From contig NZ_JAPDDR010000008.1 in NCBI RefSeq assembly GCF_025950095.1, positions 124,001-188,000 of the forward strand: a stretch of 64,000 bases of DNA, given 5' to 3'. The notes under the pieces are model-generated. The model searched no databases. It was not told the DNA's origin and was given only the letters and a program-made list of their open reading frames with translations. The position numbers were made by a program, and so were the translations under genes. Positions 50,973-59,339 of the stretch are shown one piece after another. Source of the DNA: Luteolibacter rhizosphaerae. GTDB lineage: Bacteria > Verrucomicrobiota > Verrucomicrobiia > Verrucomicrobiales > Akkermansiaceae. How positions within the stretch are numbered: the stretch's first letter is position 1; every line of letters begins with the position of its first letter.

Positions 50973-52898
50973 ATGAGCGACTTCCTGAAGCACGAATGCG
51001 GAATCGCTGCGGTGCGGCTCCGCAAACCGCTGGCGTATTACTACGACCGTTACGGCACCGCGCTGTGGGGCTTCCAGAAGCTCTTCCTCCTGATGGAGAA
51101 GCAGCACAACCGCGGCCAAGACGGCGTCGGCATCGGCTGCGCCAAGCTGAACATGCCGCTCGGCCAGCCCTACATTTTCCGCCGCCGCGATAGCGAGCGG
51201 GATGGTCTGGCCAACATCTTCCGCAAGGAGATGAAGTCCTACCACAAGATGGCGCGGAAGGGCATCCTGGATACCTCCAAGCCGGACAGCGTGAAGGCGC
51301 ACTACGATTTCGGCGGAGAGGTCCTCGTCGGTCACCTTCGCTACGGCACCTCCGGCGAGTTCGACGAAGGCTCCTGCCATCCCTACCTGCGCCGCAGTAA
51401 CTGGCCCACCCGCACGCTCATGGTCATGGGCAATTTCAACATGACCAATGCCGCGGAGCTGAACCAAGTGCTCGTCGAGCGCGGCCAGCACCCGGTCTTC
51501 GGCACGGATACGCAGACGGTGCTCGAGGAAATCGGCTTCCATCTCGATGAGGCCCACACCGACCTCTACCGCAAGCTGCGGGACGAAGGCGTGGATGGCC
51601 GCGACATGCCGGACCGCATCTCCTCGCAGCTCGATCTCGCCCGTATCGTCGGCGAATCCGCCCAGCCATGGGACGGCGGCTACTCGATCTGTGGCGTCGT
51701 CGGAAACGGCGACATGTTCGTGATGCGCGATCCGCGCGGCATCCGTCCCTGCCACATGCTGGTCACGGATGAAGTGATTGCTTTCGCCTCCGAGCGCGTG
51801 CCGCTCATGACGGTGTTCGAAGCGGATGCCTCCCAGGTGAAAGCCGTCGATCCCGGCAGCATCATCACCATCAAGTCGGACGGCACTTTCACCGATCAGC
51901 CCTTCTCTCCGCCGCAGAAATACACGCCCTGCTCCTTCGAGAAGATCTACTTCTCCCGCGGCAACGACCCGCTGATCTACCGCGAGCGCAAGGCCATGGG
52001 GGCTTCGCTCGTCCCGCAGATCATGGAGGCCATTGGCGGTTCCTTCGACAAGGCCGTCTTCTCCTTCATCCCGAACACCGCGGAAACCGCCTACTACGGC
52101 CTCATGGACGGCCTGCGTCTCTTCCGTCGTCAGGAGGTGCGCTCCGCCATCCTCGAAGCGCAGTCCAAGGGCGAGCTCACGCCGGAAGCGCTCGACGACT
52201 TGATCCTCCGCAATTGGCCGCGTGGCGAAAAGATCGCCCACAAGGACATCAAGATGCGGACCTTCATCGCACAGGAGAAGGGTCGCGATCAACTCGTCTC
52301 CCACGTCTACGACATCACCTACGGCGTCGTCCGTCCGGAGGACGCGCTCGTGGCCTTGGATGACTCGATTGTCCGCGGCACCACCCTCAAGAAGTCGATC
52401 CTCAAGATCCTAGCACGCACCTCGCCGCGGAAGATTGTCGTCTGCTCCACCGCCCCGCAGATCCGCTATCCGGACTGCTACGGCATCGACATGTCGGAGC
52501 TCGGCAAGTTCATCGCCTTCCAAGCCGCCGTGGCTCTCCATCGCCGCGCCGGTCGCCAAGCTCTGCTCGACCAGATCTACGAGGAATGTCGCGATGAACT
52601 GCGGAAGCCGCACGGCCAGATGGTCAACCGGGTGAAGCGTGTCTACGAAGCCTTCACGCCGGAAGAAATCTCCGCAGAGATCAGCCGCATGGTTTCGCCG
52701 GAGGATATCGATTGGGATGGCGAGGTGCAGGTCATCTTCCAAACCATCGAGGACCTCCACGCCTCGATCAAGGGCCCCTGCGGCGACTGGTATTTCACCG
52801 GCGACTATCCCACCGCGGGAGGCTATTCGATGGTCAATGCCGCCTATGTCCGTTGGTACGACGGAGTTGGCGGCCGCAGCTACGGCCTGCAACTCTGA
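50973..52898 (+). CDS. purF: Amidophosphoribosyltransferase, long form
   Basis: The 641-residue enzyme makes phosphoribosylamine from PRPP and glutamine, the first committed step of purine synthesis. Catalytic Cys9 (KHECGIAAV) would be exposed by removal of an eight-residue propeptide. Glutaminase motifs HNRGQDGVGIG, VGHLRYGTSG and GNFNMTNA follow. The phosphoribosyltransferase domain has the PRPP loop ALDDSIVRGTTLK. It is about 150 residues longer than E. coli PurF, with insertions in the glutaminase domain and a C-terminal extension. This long form is seen in Bacteroidota and related phyla. No [4Fe-4S] cysteine set was identified with confidence. Coupled with purM. Confidence 0.93.
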   Translation: MSDFLKHECGIAAVRLRKPLAYYYDRYGTALWGFQKLFLLMEKQHNRGQDGVGIGCAKLNMPLGQPYIFRRRDSERDGLANIFRKEMKSYHKMARKGILDTSKPDSVKAHYDFGGEVLVGHLRYGTSGEFDEGSCHPYLRRSNWPTRTLMVMGNFNMTNAAELNQVLVERGQHPVFGTDTQTVLEEIGFHLDEAHTDLYRKLRDEGVDGRDMPDRISSQLDLARIVGESAQPWDGGYSICGVVGNGDMFVMRDPRGIRPCHMLVTDEVIAFASERVPLMTVFEADASQVKAVDPGSIITIKSDGTFTDQPFSPPQKYTPCSFEKIYFSRGNDPLIYRERKAMGASLVPQIMEAIGGSFDKAVFSFIPNTAETAYYGLMDGLRLFRRQEVRSAILEAQSKGELTPEALDDLILRNWPRGEKIAHKDIKMRTFIAQEKGRDQLVSHVYDITYGVVRPEDALVALDDSIVRGTTLKKSILKILARTSPRKIVVCSTAPQIRYPDCYGIDMSELGKFIAFQAAVALHRRAGRQALLDQIYEECRDELRKPHGQMVNRVKRVYEAFTPEEISAEISRMVSPEDIDWDGEVQVIFQTIEDLHASIKGPCGDWYFTGDYPTAGGYSMVNAAYVRWYDGVGGRSYGLQL

Positions 52899-52961
52899 TC
52901 CCTTCGACGCGGCGCAACCGCCCTTTGGCATCTTTGTTCCTGCTCTTTCGGAGTCGTCGGG

Positions 52962-52985
52962 GAGCCGTGCCCGCAACAACGGCTC
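52962..52985. terminator. Possible terminator after purF
   Basis: GAGCCGT (52962-52968) pairs with ACGGCTC (52979-52985) around a 10-base loop, 63 bp after the purF stop. No clear T-tract follows, so factor-independent termination is uncertain. Confidence 0.4.
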
Positions 52986-53159
52986 TCAAAGCGCGCCGCG
53001 ATTCCTCTTGAGGAAGAAATTTTCGTGGATATTTCGCATTTCTAAATCACTGAAAACTAAGGGATCAGGCTCTCCCAATCATCGCCTTTCAAAAAATTTC
53101 CATAAAATTTGGAAATCCACCTGAGTCGATTGCGATTGGTCCAGTAATGACGAGCTTCC

Positions 53160-53646
53160 TCTCCAACGCAAACCTGACCGGCACGGACGTTCCGGGGGGT
53201 GCGCTCCGGGCTGAAAGGTTGCACGCTGGGTTGAATCTCGTCTTGGCACCGCTTGGGAGCGAAAGCTCCCCGGTGCCGACCATTTTCCAAATGCTGGCCC
53301 TGATGGGGGGAACGGTTGCCACACGCGAAGGTCGTGAAGCGAAAGAAGGCCGGGGGGCCTCCTTCGTGGATAGCCCGAGCAGGCACTGTCTGTCATGGAC
53401 CAGTCGAACGGGATCGGCCCACCAACGGCCGGGGGGCCTGTCAGGTGGACCGATCCCGATGATTTCCTGGTTGTCGGCTAATTAGTATTCAGGTGCTGCC
53501 AGGGTCCGGGGGGACCCTGGCGCGCTGAGGCCACACTGGAGAAAGTTCTCACACGCACACACACCTGCTCATGATGGGCCGGGACCGTTTAATCCGGGGG
53601 GATTAGCAGCGGTCCCGGCCCGCTTGCGTCTGCACCACCGCTTTTT
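53160..53646 (+). ncRNA. Candidate novel structured RNA with repeated CC-GGGG-GG hairpins
   Basis: The 815 bp between purF and the next gene contain no credible protein gene. After an AT-rich stretch (53000-53150) the sequence folds into consecutive hairpins. One has arms GGCACCG/CGGTGCC and GGGAGC-GAAA-GCTCCC (53245-53277), a GNRA tetraloop. Five end in CC-GGGG-GG: 53168-53222; 53340-53366; 53409-53458 (14 of 15 bp lower stem); 53499-53520 (9 bp, CCAGGGTCC/GGACCCTGG); and 53576-53621 (12-bp lower stem GGGCCGGGACCG/CGGTCCCGGCCC plus TAATCC/GGATTA). Two share the same internal loop shape: 2-3 bases left, 4-5 right. Stems differ in sequence but keep pairing. A sixth G6 run lies at 53305-53310. 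A CTTTTT tract (53640-53645) could end it. Strand is assumed from flanking genes. Confidence 0.6.
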
Positions 53647-53713
53647 CCAAAGTCTCGACATCGGAACCTCGGCAGGAGATTGGTTTCACGCGATTCTCCT
53701 CCCCCTTCGCACG

Positions 53714-54283
53714 ATGGATCTCCTCCTCCGCATCAAATGGCGTCCCGGCATCGGGGATGATAGCGCCTTGGGGTGGTTCACGGTCCTTGCCTACGCCGTC
53801 GCCGCCTGCCTCGCCCTTCTGGTGTGGAAGAAGGCCGCCATCGGCAGGAAGATCTGGTTCTGGGTGGGCCTGCTCATGGCGCTCCTTTGCCTGAACAAGC
53901 AGCTCGATCTCCAGTCCCTCTTCACCGATCTCGGTCGGGAGGTCGCGAATGCCGGCGGCTGGTACGGCCAACGCCGCGGGGTGCAGAAGTGGTTCGTGAT
54001 CGGCGTGATCCTCGGAGCTGCTGTCTTCGGGGCTTGGTTCGCCTGGCGCTTCCGGAATTTCCTCGTGCATCACAAGCTGCTCTCCCTCGGCCTGCTCTTC
54101 CTGCTCACCTTCATCGTCGTCCGAGCCATCTCCTTCCATCACGTCGATGTTTTCCTGAAGACGGAGTTCGCCGGGATCCGCATAAACGGCATCTTGGAGC
54201 TCGGCGGCATCTTCCTGATCGCCGCGGCCGCCATCCGTGAGCGGCTTTCGCAGATGAAATCCGCGCCGTCCTTGCGGCGATGA
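53714..54283 (+). CDS. Unrecognised polytopic membrane protein
   Basis: Starting at ATG 53714, the 189-residue protein has five hydrophobic segments (for example FTVLAYAVAACLALLVWKK, IWFWVGLLMALLCLN, WFVIGVILGAAVFGAWFAW, LLSLGLLFLLTFIVVRAIS). An outside loop has the motif LNKQLDLQSLF, and a SFHHVDVFLKTEF segment lies near the end. No family is assigned here. It follows the structured-RNA candidate by about 70-90 bp, and the PQQ dehydrogenase gene begins 72 bp after its stop. A longer start at 53624 would run into the last hairpin and lacks support. Confidence 0.65.
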   Translation: MDLLLRIKWRPGIGDDSALGWFTVLAYAVAACLALLVWKKAAIGRKIWFWVGLLMALLCLNKQLDLQSLFTDLGREVANAGGWYGQRRGVQKWFVIGVILGAAVFGAWFAWRFRNFLVHHKLLSLGLLFLLTFIVVRAISFHHVDVFLKTEFAGIRINGILELGGIFLIAAAAIRERLSQMKSAPSLRR

Positions 54284-54355
54284 GGACACAGGTTTCCGCC
54301 TCCGCATGAAAGGCCATGCCGCGTCTCATCCGTTGAGCGCGATGCCACCTTTCCC

Positions 54356-56455
54356 ATGACCCGCCTTCTCCTGCTGCTCGCCACCCTCAGCGCCTCCGCC
54401 CAAGAAAAGGACTGGGGCACCTACCTCGGCGACAAGGCTTCGAGCCACTACTCGCAGCTCCAGCAGATCACGCCTGCGAACGTGGCCACCCTCGAACCGG
54501 CCTGGACCTATCATTCCGGCGGGGCCGATCCCCAGAATCGCTCCCAGATCCAGTGCAACCCGCTGGTCAAGGATGGCATCCTCTACGGCACCTCGCCGGA
54601 CTTCCGGCTCTTCGCCATTCACGCCGCCACTGGCGAAAAGAAGTGGAACTTCGATCCCGCTGCGGAAGGCATGCCGAAGGGCGGCGTGAACCGCGGTATC
54701 GTCTACTGGTGCGGGGCAGGGGAGCCGCGCATTCTTTACGCGAATGATCGCTTCCTCCACGCCATCGATGCGAAGACCGGCAAGCGCGTCACTTCCTTCG
54801 GCAAGGGCGGCAGCATCGACCTGCGCGAGAACCTCGGCGCCCACTCGGGAGACCTCTACCTCTCCGCGAATACCCCCGGCGTGATCTTCCGTGACCTCCT
54901 CATCATAGGCATGCGTCTCGGGGAGGGCCCGGCACCCGCCGCTCCCGGCCCGATCCGCGCCTTCAATCTCCACACCGGCGAGCTCGTCTGGCGCTTCAAT
55001 ACCATCCCGCTGCCCGGCGAGCCCGGGCACGAGACTTGGCCGCCGAATGCTTACAAGACCATCGGCGGCGCGAATGTCTGGACCGGCTTCGCCCTCGATG
55101 AAGCCCGCGGCCTCGTCTTCTGCCCCACCGGTTCCGCCGCCTTCGATTTCTGGGGCGGCGACCGCATCGGCAAGAACCTCTTCGCGAATTGCCTGATCGC
55201 GATCGATGCCGCCACCGGCAAGTACCGCTGGCACTTCCAGTTCGTGCATCACGATCTATGGGACCGCGATCTGCCCGCGCCACCGAATCTTCTCACCGTC
55301 ACCCACGCCGGCCGCCGTATCGATGCCGTCGCACAGGTCACGAAGTCCGGCCACGTCTTCCTCTTCGAGCGCGACACCTGGACCCCGCTCTTTCCCATCG
55401 AGGAGAAGCCCGTGCCACCCTCCGATCTGCAGGGAGAGTCCGCATGGCCCACCCAGCCTTTCCCGCAAAGGCCTGCACCCTTTGCCCGTCAGATCTTCAA
55501 TGAATCCGAGGCCACCGACCTTGCTCCCGATTCCCGCAAAACTGTCCTCGCTCAACTCGCGAAGGTCCGTTCCCATGTCCCCTTCGCGCCGCCCAGCCAG
55601 CAGGGCACCGTGATCTTCCCGGGCTTCGATGGCGGGGCGGAGTGGGGTGGCGCCGCCGCGGATCCGGATGGCATCCTCTACGTGAACGCGAACGAGATGC
55701 CGTGGATCCTCACCATGGTGCCCGCCAAGTCCGGCGAAGGCTCGCCCGCCACCGGCGAAGCGATCTTCGCCCAGATCTGCGCCGCCTGTCATGGGGCCGA
55801 CCGCAAGGGGAATGCTGCCCAGAATGTCCCGGATCTCACCACCCTTGCCACCCGGCTGAAGAAGCCCGATGTCGAGACTCTGCTCAAAACCGGCAAGGGT
55901 GTGATGCCCTCCTTCGCCTTTCTAACAGATAGCCAGCGCTCCAAGCTCGTCGACTTCCTCTACGGGGAATTGCCTGCCAACGATCCCGGCCGGAAAGAGG
56001 AGCCCGGTGGTCACGCCCTCGGCTCCATGCCCTACTCGACCACCGGCTACAACCGCTGGCTCGATCCCCAAGGTTACCCCGCCGTGAAGCCGCCCTGGGG
56101 CACCCTCCATGCCATCGACCTGAATGACGGCAGCTACAAATGGAGCGTCCCCCTCGGCGAATATCCCGAGCTCAGCGCGAAGGGTATCCCGAAGACCGGC
56201 ACCGAGAACTACGGCGGTCCGGTCGTCACCGCCGGCGGCCTCGTCTTTATCGCTGCCAGCCGGGACGAGCACATCCGCGCTTTCGACCGCAAGACCGGTG
56301 CCGAACTCTGGAAGGCCAAGCTCCCCGCCGGCGGCTACGCCACCCCCGCCACCTACGAGGTGAATGGCCGGCAGTTCCTCGTCATCGCCTGCGGTGGCGG
56401 AAAGATGGGCACCAAGAGCGGCGATGCCTACGTCGCCTTCGCACTCCCCCACTAA
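54356..56455 (+). CDS. PQQ-dependent quinoprotein dehydrogenase with internal c-type heme domain
   Basis: The 699-residue product has a signal peptide (about 1-15) and an eight-bladed PQQ propeller as in membrane glucose dehydrogenase and alcohol dehydrogenases. Motifs are NVATLEPAWTYHSGG, HAATGEKKWNFDP, VTKSGHVFLFERDTW and, at the end, GGPVVTAGGLVFIAAS. A cytochrome c domain is inserted at about residues 460-545, with heme site C475-x2-C478-H479 (CAACH) and axial Met candidate in VMPSFAFLT. Electrons from PQQ would pass internally to this heme and then to the respiratory chain. It is periplasmic; the substrate is a sugar or alcohol and not predictable. PQQ-synthesis genes are not in the window. 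Confidence 0.87.
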   Translation: MTRLLLLLATLSASAQEKDWGTYLGDKASSHYSQLQQITPANVATLEPAWTYHSGGADPQNRSQIQCNPLVKDGILYGTSPDFRLFAIHAATGEKKWNFDPAAEGMPKGGVNRGIVYWCGAGEPRILYANDRFLHAIDAKTGKRVTSFGKGGSIDLRENLGAHSGDLYLSANTPGVIFRDLLIIGMRLGEGPAPAAPGPIRAFNLHTGELVWRFNTIPLPGEPGHETWPPNAYKTIGGANVWTGFALDEARGLVFCPTGSAAFDFWGGDRIGKNLFANCLIAIDAATGKYRWHFQFVHHDLWDRDLPAPPNLLTVTHAGRRIDAVAQVTKSGHVFLFERDTWTPLFPIEEKPVPPSDLQGESAWPTQPFPQRPAPFARQIFNESEATDLAPDSRKTVLAQLAKVRSHVPFAPPSQQGTVIFPGFDGGAEWGGAAADPDGILYVNANEMPWILTMVPAKSGEGSPATGEAIFAQICAACHGADRKGNAAQNVPDLTTLATRLKKPDVETLLKTGKGVMPSFAFLTDSQRSKLVDFLYGELPANDPGRKEEPGGHALGSMPYSTTGYNRWLDPQGYPAVKPPWGTLHAIDLNDGSYKWSVPLGEYPELSAKGIPKTGTENYGGPVVTAGGLVFIAASRDEHIRAFDRKTGAELWKAKLPAGGYATPATYEVNGRQFLVIACGGGKMGTKSGDAYVAFALPH

Positions 56456-56609
56456 TACTCTCCCGCCTCGCAGGGTACGTAGTCCCGCCTTCAGGCGGTG
56501 GGGGTGCGTGATTCTTCAGCCTATCGTCCCCTTGAAGCCCATGGATCGATCTCCGAGCCCGACACTCTCCCGCGTTGCGAACCCTCAATCCCCCCGCCAT
56601 GCTCCCGCC

Positions 56610-57818
56610 ATGCGGTGGATGCTCCTGCTCACGATTCCGACTCTCGCGCTGGCTCAGGAAAAGAAAGTCGTGCCACCGGATCCGGATGAGGCCGCTTACC
56701 CCGCCATCGAGCGCTTCGTGAAAGTGCTGGAGCAAGTCCGCCAGCGGCACCCGGATGCGGACAAGGTCGCCTACGACCGCCTCGTGAACCATGCCCTCGA
56801 AGGCATGCTCTCCAGCCTCGATCCTTTCTCCAGTTTCATCCATCCGGAGATGGCCCGCGCCCTTGAAGCGGACCCGAAGCTCGATCCCTACATTCCCTCG
56901 CTCGGCCTCACCCTCGGCCTGCGGGATGACGGCGTCTTCGTCGCGAACGTGGCACCCGCATCGCCCGCTTCCCGTGCCGGCCTCCTTGCCGGATCTTCGA
57001 TCCTGGAAGTCGATGGTGCCGCGCCGCCGCCGCTGTCGCCCCTGCTTTCCACGCTGAAGAAGGTCCCGGGCATGAAGACCACGCTCAAGCTGAAGTCTTT
57101 GACCGAGCCCCAGCCCATCACCGTGGATCTCGTCCACGTCGCCGTCGAAGAGCGCGCCGTTACCGATGCCCGCCTCCTGGATGACCAGAGCACCGGTTAC
57201 ATCCGCCTCACGTCCTTCATGGGCACCTGCGCCCGCGAGATCGAAGCCGCCCTCGATGAACTCGAGGACAAGGGCATGAAGACCCTCATCCTCGACCTCC
57301 GCGGCAACCCCGGCGGTGACCTTCACCAGACCGTCCAGATCCTTGGCTACTTCCTCCCGCCGAATACGGCCGTCGTCACCACTCAGGGCCGGGGTGGGGA
57401 GGCGCAAGGAGACCCGCTCAAAACGCCCGATCGCCAGCGTCGCAAACGCGAATATCCGATCCGGGTGCTCATCGACCACATGTCTGCCTCCGCTTCCGAA
57501 CTCACGGCCGGTGCCCTGCAGGATCTCAAGCGTGCCACCATCGTTGGCGAGACCAGCTATGGAAAAGGCTCGGTGCAGAACATCGTCCCCATGGGTGGCG
57601 GCACCGCCTTGCGGATCACCATCGCCACCTATCACACGCCCTCCGGTAATACCCCGCACCGCAAGGGCATCACCCCCGACATCAAGGTGGAGATGAGCGA
57701 TGCCGACCGCACCAAGCTCCAGCTTTCCTATCGCAAGGACTCCCTTACTCCCGAGGAGGCCAAGCAGCTCGAAGGCTGGGAAGACCCCGGCCTGAAAGCG
57801 GCCAAGGAAGCGAAGTAA
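56610..57818 (+). CDS. C-terminal processing peptidase, S41 family
   Basis: The 402-residue protein has a signal peptide (about 1-16, MRWMLLLTIPTLALAQ), an N-terminal helical part (VAYDRLVNHALEGMLSSLDPF) and a PDZ domain (about 95-180; VAPASPASRAGLLAGSSILE). The S41 protease domain holds the nucleophilic Ser in DHMSASASE and Lys in SYGKGSVQ, plus LRGNPGGDL. It cleaves proteins after C-terminal recognition in the periplasm. The frame is open to 56364 upstream, but the ATG at 56610 places the signal peptide correctly. It is separate from the upstream dehydrogenase (154-bp gap with a CCGCC-TTCA-GGCGG mini-hairpin at about 56490-56503). Confidence 0.92.
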   Translation: MRWMLLLTIPTLALAQEKKVVPPDPDEAAYPAIERFVKVLEQVRQRHPDADKVAYDRLVNHALEGMLSSLDPFSSFIHPEMARALEADPKLDPYIPSLGLTLGLRDDGVFVANVAPASPASRAGLLAGSSILEVDGAAPPPLSPLLSTLKKVPGMKTTLKLKSLTEPQPITVDLVHVAVEERAVTDARLLDDQSTGYIRLTSFMGTCAREIEAALDELEDKGMKTLILDLRGNPGGDLHQTVQILGYFLPPNTAVVTTQGRGGEAQGDPLKTPDRQRRKREYPIRVLIDHMSASASELTAGALQDLKRATIVGETSYGKGSVQNIVPMGGGTALRITIATYHTPSGNTPHRKGITPDIKVEMSDADRTKLQLSYRKDSLTPEEAKQLEGWEDPGLKAAKEAK

Positions 57819-57834
57819 TCAACCCACTCGCACG

Positions 57835-58202
57835 ATGAGATCCATCGTCTCGGCAATCCTCATCCTCTCCGCCAGCTTGGCCTGCTCGGAAGAAGAGGCA
57901 GCAACCAAGATCACCGTCCACCTCTGCGGCGAGGCGAGAAAGCCGGGCAAGCATGAGATCCCGCCCGCCTGTAGCTACGAGGAGCTGGAAAAGGCCACGG
58001 GCGGGTGGACCGAGTGGGGCTCGGGCAAACGCTTCTTTTTTCTCCGTTTTCCACGATGGAAGGGCTTTTCATGCAGAATGGTCTGCAACAACGCATACAG
58101 GAGGTCCTGCAATCCGGGCAATTGGAGAAGAAGGATGGCCGCTTCGTCTTTCTTCCGGGAGACGTGATCTACATCCCTATGAAAAGCGTCGCAGCCCGAT
58201 AG
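57835..58202 (+). pseudogene. SLBB/beta-grasp-like exported protein with a -1 frameshift
   Basis: An ATG at 57835 starts a signal peptide (about 1-18, with Cys17 as possible lipobox). SLBB-like sequence follows: ITVHLCGEARKPGKHEIPP and SYEELEKATGGW. After a T6 run (58032-58037) the original frame becomes unlike the family and runs to 58167. The -1 frame continues as MEGLFMQNGLQQRIQEVLQS and ends RFVFLPGDVIYIPMKSVAAR, the typical SLBB closing strand. Joining the frames gives a complete ~122-residue protein. So this is a homopolymer sequencing error, a real frameshift mutation, or a programmed -1 shift. SLBB domains bind polysaccharide in exporters. It lies 16 bp after the S41 protease gene. 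Confidence 0.65.
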
Positions 58203-58217
58203 TTCGCATCTTCTTCC

Positions 58218-58249
58218 TTGGCACTTGGAACTTCTTCCTTGGAACTTCC
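58218..58249. repeat. Short direct repeats of CTTGGAACTT type
   Basis: Two copies of CTTGGMACTT-like words (CTTGGCACTTGGAACTTC and CTTGGAACTTCC) sit directly before tsaD. The same word occurs before rpiB-glyA at about 29539-29551. They look like degenerate intergenic direct repeats of this genome. Confidence 0.45.
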
Positions 58250-58253
58250 CGCC

Positions 58254-59282
58254 GTGCTCCTGCTCGCCCTCGAATCTTCCTGCGATGAAACCGCGGTCGC
58301 CATCCTCTCCGGCGAGCCCGGGCAGCCTGCACGCATCCTTGCCTCGGAGATCGCCTCGCAGATCGAGCTGCATCGCCAATACGGCGGTGTCGTTCCGGAG
58401 GTCGCCTCGCGCAATCACTCGCTGCACCTCAGACCCCTCGTCGAGCAAGCCCTCGCACACGCCGGGGTGAACATGCGTCAGATCGATGCCTTCGCTGCCA
58501 CCTCCGGTCCCGGCCTCGCCTCTTCGCTCCTCATCGGTGCCACCGCGGCCAAAGCCATGGCTGCTGCCGCGGGCAAGCCCTTCATCGCCGCCAATCACTT
58601 GGAGGGCCACCTGCTCTCGCCCTTCGTCGATACCGGCATCGTGCCTCCTCACCTGGGCCTCATCGTTTCCGGTGGCCACACGCTTTTGTTAGATGTCGAA
58701 GCTCCGGGGGCTTATCGCAAGCTCGGCAGCACCCGTGATGATGCCGCGGGCGAAGCCTTCGACAAGGTCGCGAAGATGCTCGGCTTGCCTTATCCCGGCG
58801 GTCCCGAGATCGAGAGAACGGCGCACGATGGCAGATGCGATGCCTTCTCCTTCCCGCGCTCCATGATGAAGGAGCCCGGCTTCGACTTTTCCTTCTCCGG
58901 TCTCAAGACCGCCGTTCTCTACACCCTCTCCGAGCGCAACCCCGAAACCGGCACCCCGCTCCCAGACGATCTCGCCGATCTCTGTGCCTCTTTCCAAGAA
59001 GCCGTCATCGAAGTCCTCGTCGTCAAAACCATCCGCGCCGCGAAGCACTCCGGCCGCCGCCTCATCGCCCTCTCCGGCGGCGTCAGCCTGAACAAAACCC
59101 TGCGCGCCGCCTTTGAGAAAGCCTGCCATCGCGAGGGCATCACCCTCGCCCTCGCTACCCCCGGCCTCTGCACCGACAATGCTGCCATGATCGGCTTCGC
59201 CGGCCTGCTCCGCGCCTTCGCCGGCGAGAGTTCCCCCCTCGATGGCGACATCGATCCGAATCTCACCCTCGCCGCGCGCTGA
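58254..59282 (+). CDS. tsaD: tRNA N6-threonylcarbamoyladenosine transferase
   Basis: The 342-residue enzyme (Gcp/YgjD) transfers threonylcarbamoyl from TC-AMP to A37 of ANN-decoding tRNAs. It is an ASKHA-fold protein with LALESSCDETAVA at the N-terminus, metal ligands His115 and His119 in NHLEGHLLSP, the nucleotide loop SGGHTLLL, GEAFDKVAKMLGLPYPGG, and the C-terminal SGGVSLNK and TDNAAMIGFAG motifs. The GTG at 58254 gives the normal family start. A TTG at 58218 would add 12 residues encoded by intergenic repeats and is rejected. Cytoplasmic and normally essential; needs TsaB and TsaE, not seen here. Confidence 0.95.
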   Translation: MLLLALESSCDETAVAILSGEPGQPARILASEIASQIELHRQYGGVVPEVASRNHSLHLRPLVEQALAHAGVNMRQIDAFAATSGPGLASSLLIGATAAKAMAAAAGKPFIAANHLEGHLLSPFVDTGIVPPHLGLIVSGGHTLLLDVEAPGAYRKLGSTRDDAAGEAFDKVAKMLGLPYPGGPEIERTAHDGRCDAFSFPRSMMKEPGFDFSFSGLKTAVLYTLSERNPETGTPLPDDLADLCASFQEAVIEVLVVKTIRAAKHSGRRLIALSGGVSLNKTLRAAFEKACHREGITLALATPGLCTDNAAMIGFAGLLRAFAGESSPLDGDIDPNLTLAAR

Positions 59283-59339
59283 GACCTTCCCTCCGAGCAT
59301 CCTTGCCTCGACTGCCATTCCCGTCTTTCCTTGATCGCG

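Noticed and set aside
50820-52304. 494-codon frame antisense to purF
   Set aside because: Shadow of a clear purF; no domain features.
53147-53485. 112-codon open frame across the hairpin array
   Set aside because: Composition is low-complexity, no homologous motif is seen, and the frame runs through hairpins whose paired sequence explains the base pattern better than coding does.
53160-53646. Array as tmRNA, RNase P RNA, SRP RNA or a group II intron
   Set aside because: I found no tmRNA TpsiC-like GGTTCGA near a 3' end, no RNase P GAAAGTCCGG block, no SRP GGAAG apical signature and no domain V pattern. A covariance-model search is still needed to be certain.
53160-53646. CsrA-titrating sRNA of CsrB/RsmZ type
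   Set aside because: CsrA needs GGA in the apical loop; here the loop is GGGG and any GGA is partly in the stem. Kept only as an analogy.
58218-58253. TTG start of tsaD
   Set aside because: Codons 1-12 would be the CTTGGAACTT repeat sequence; family starts right at the GTG 58254.
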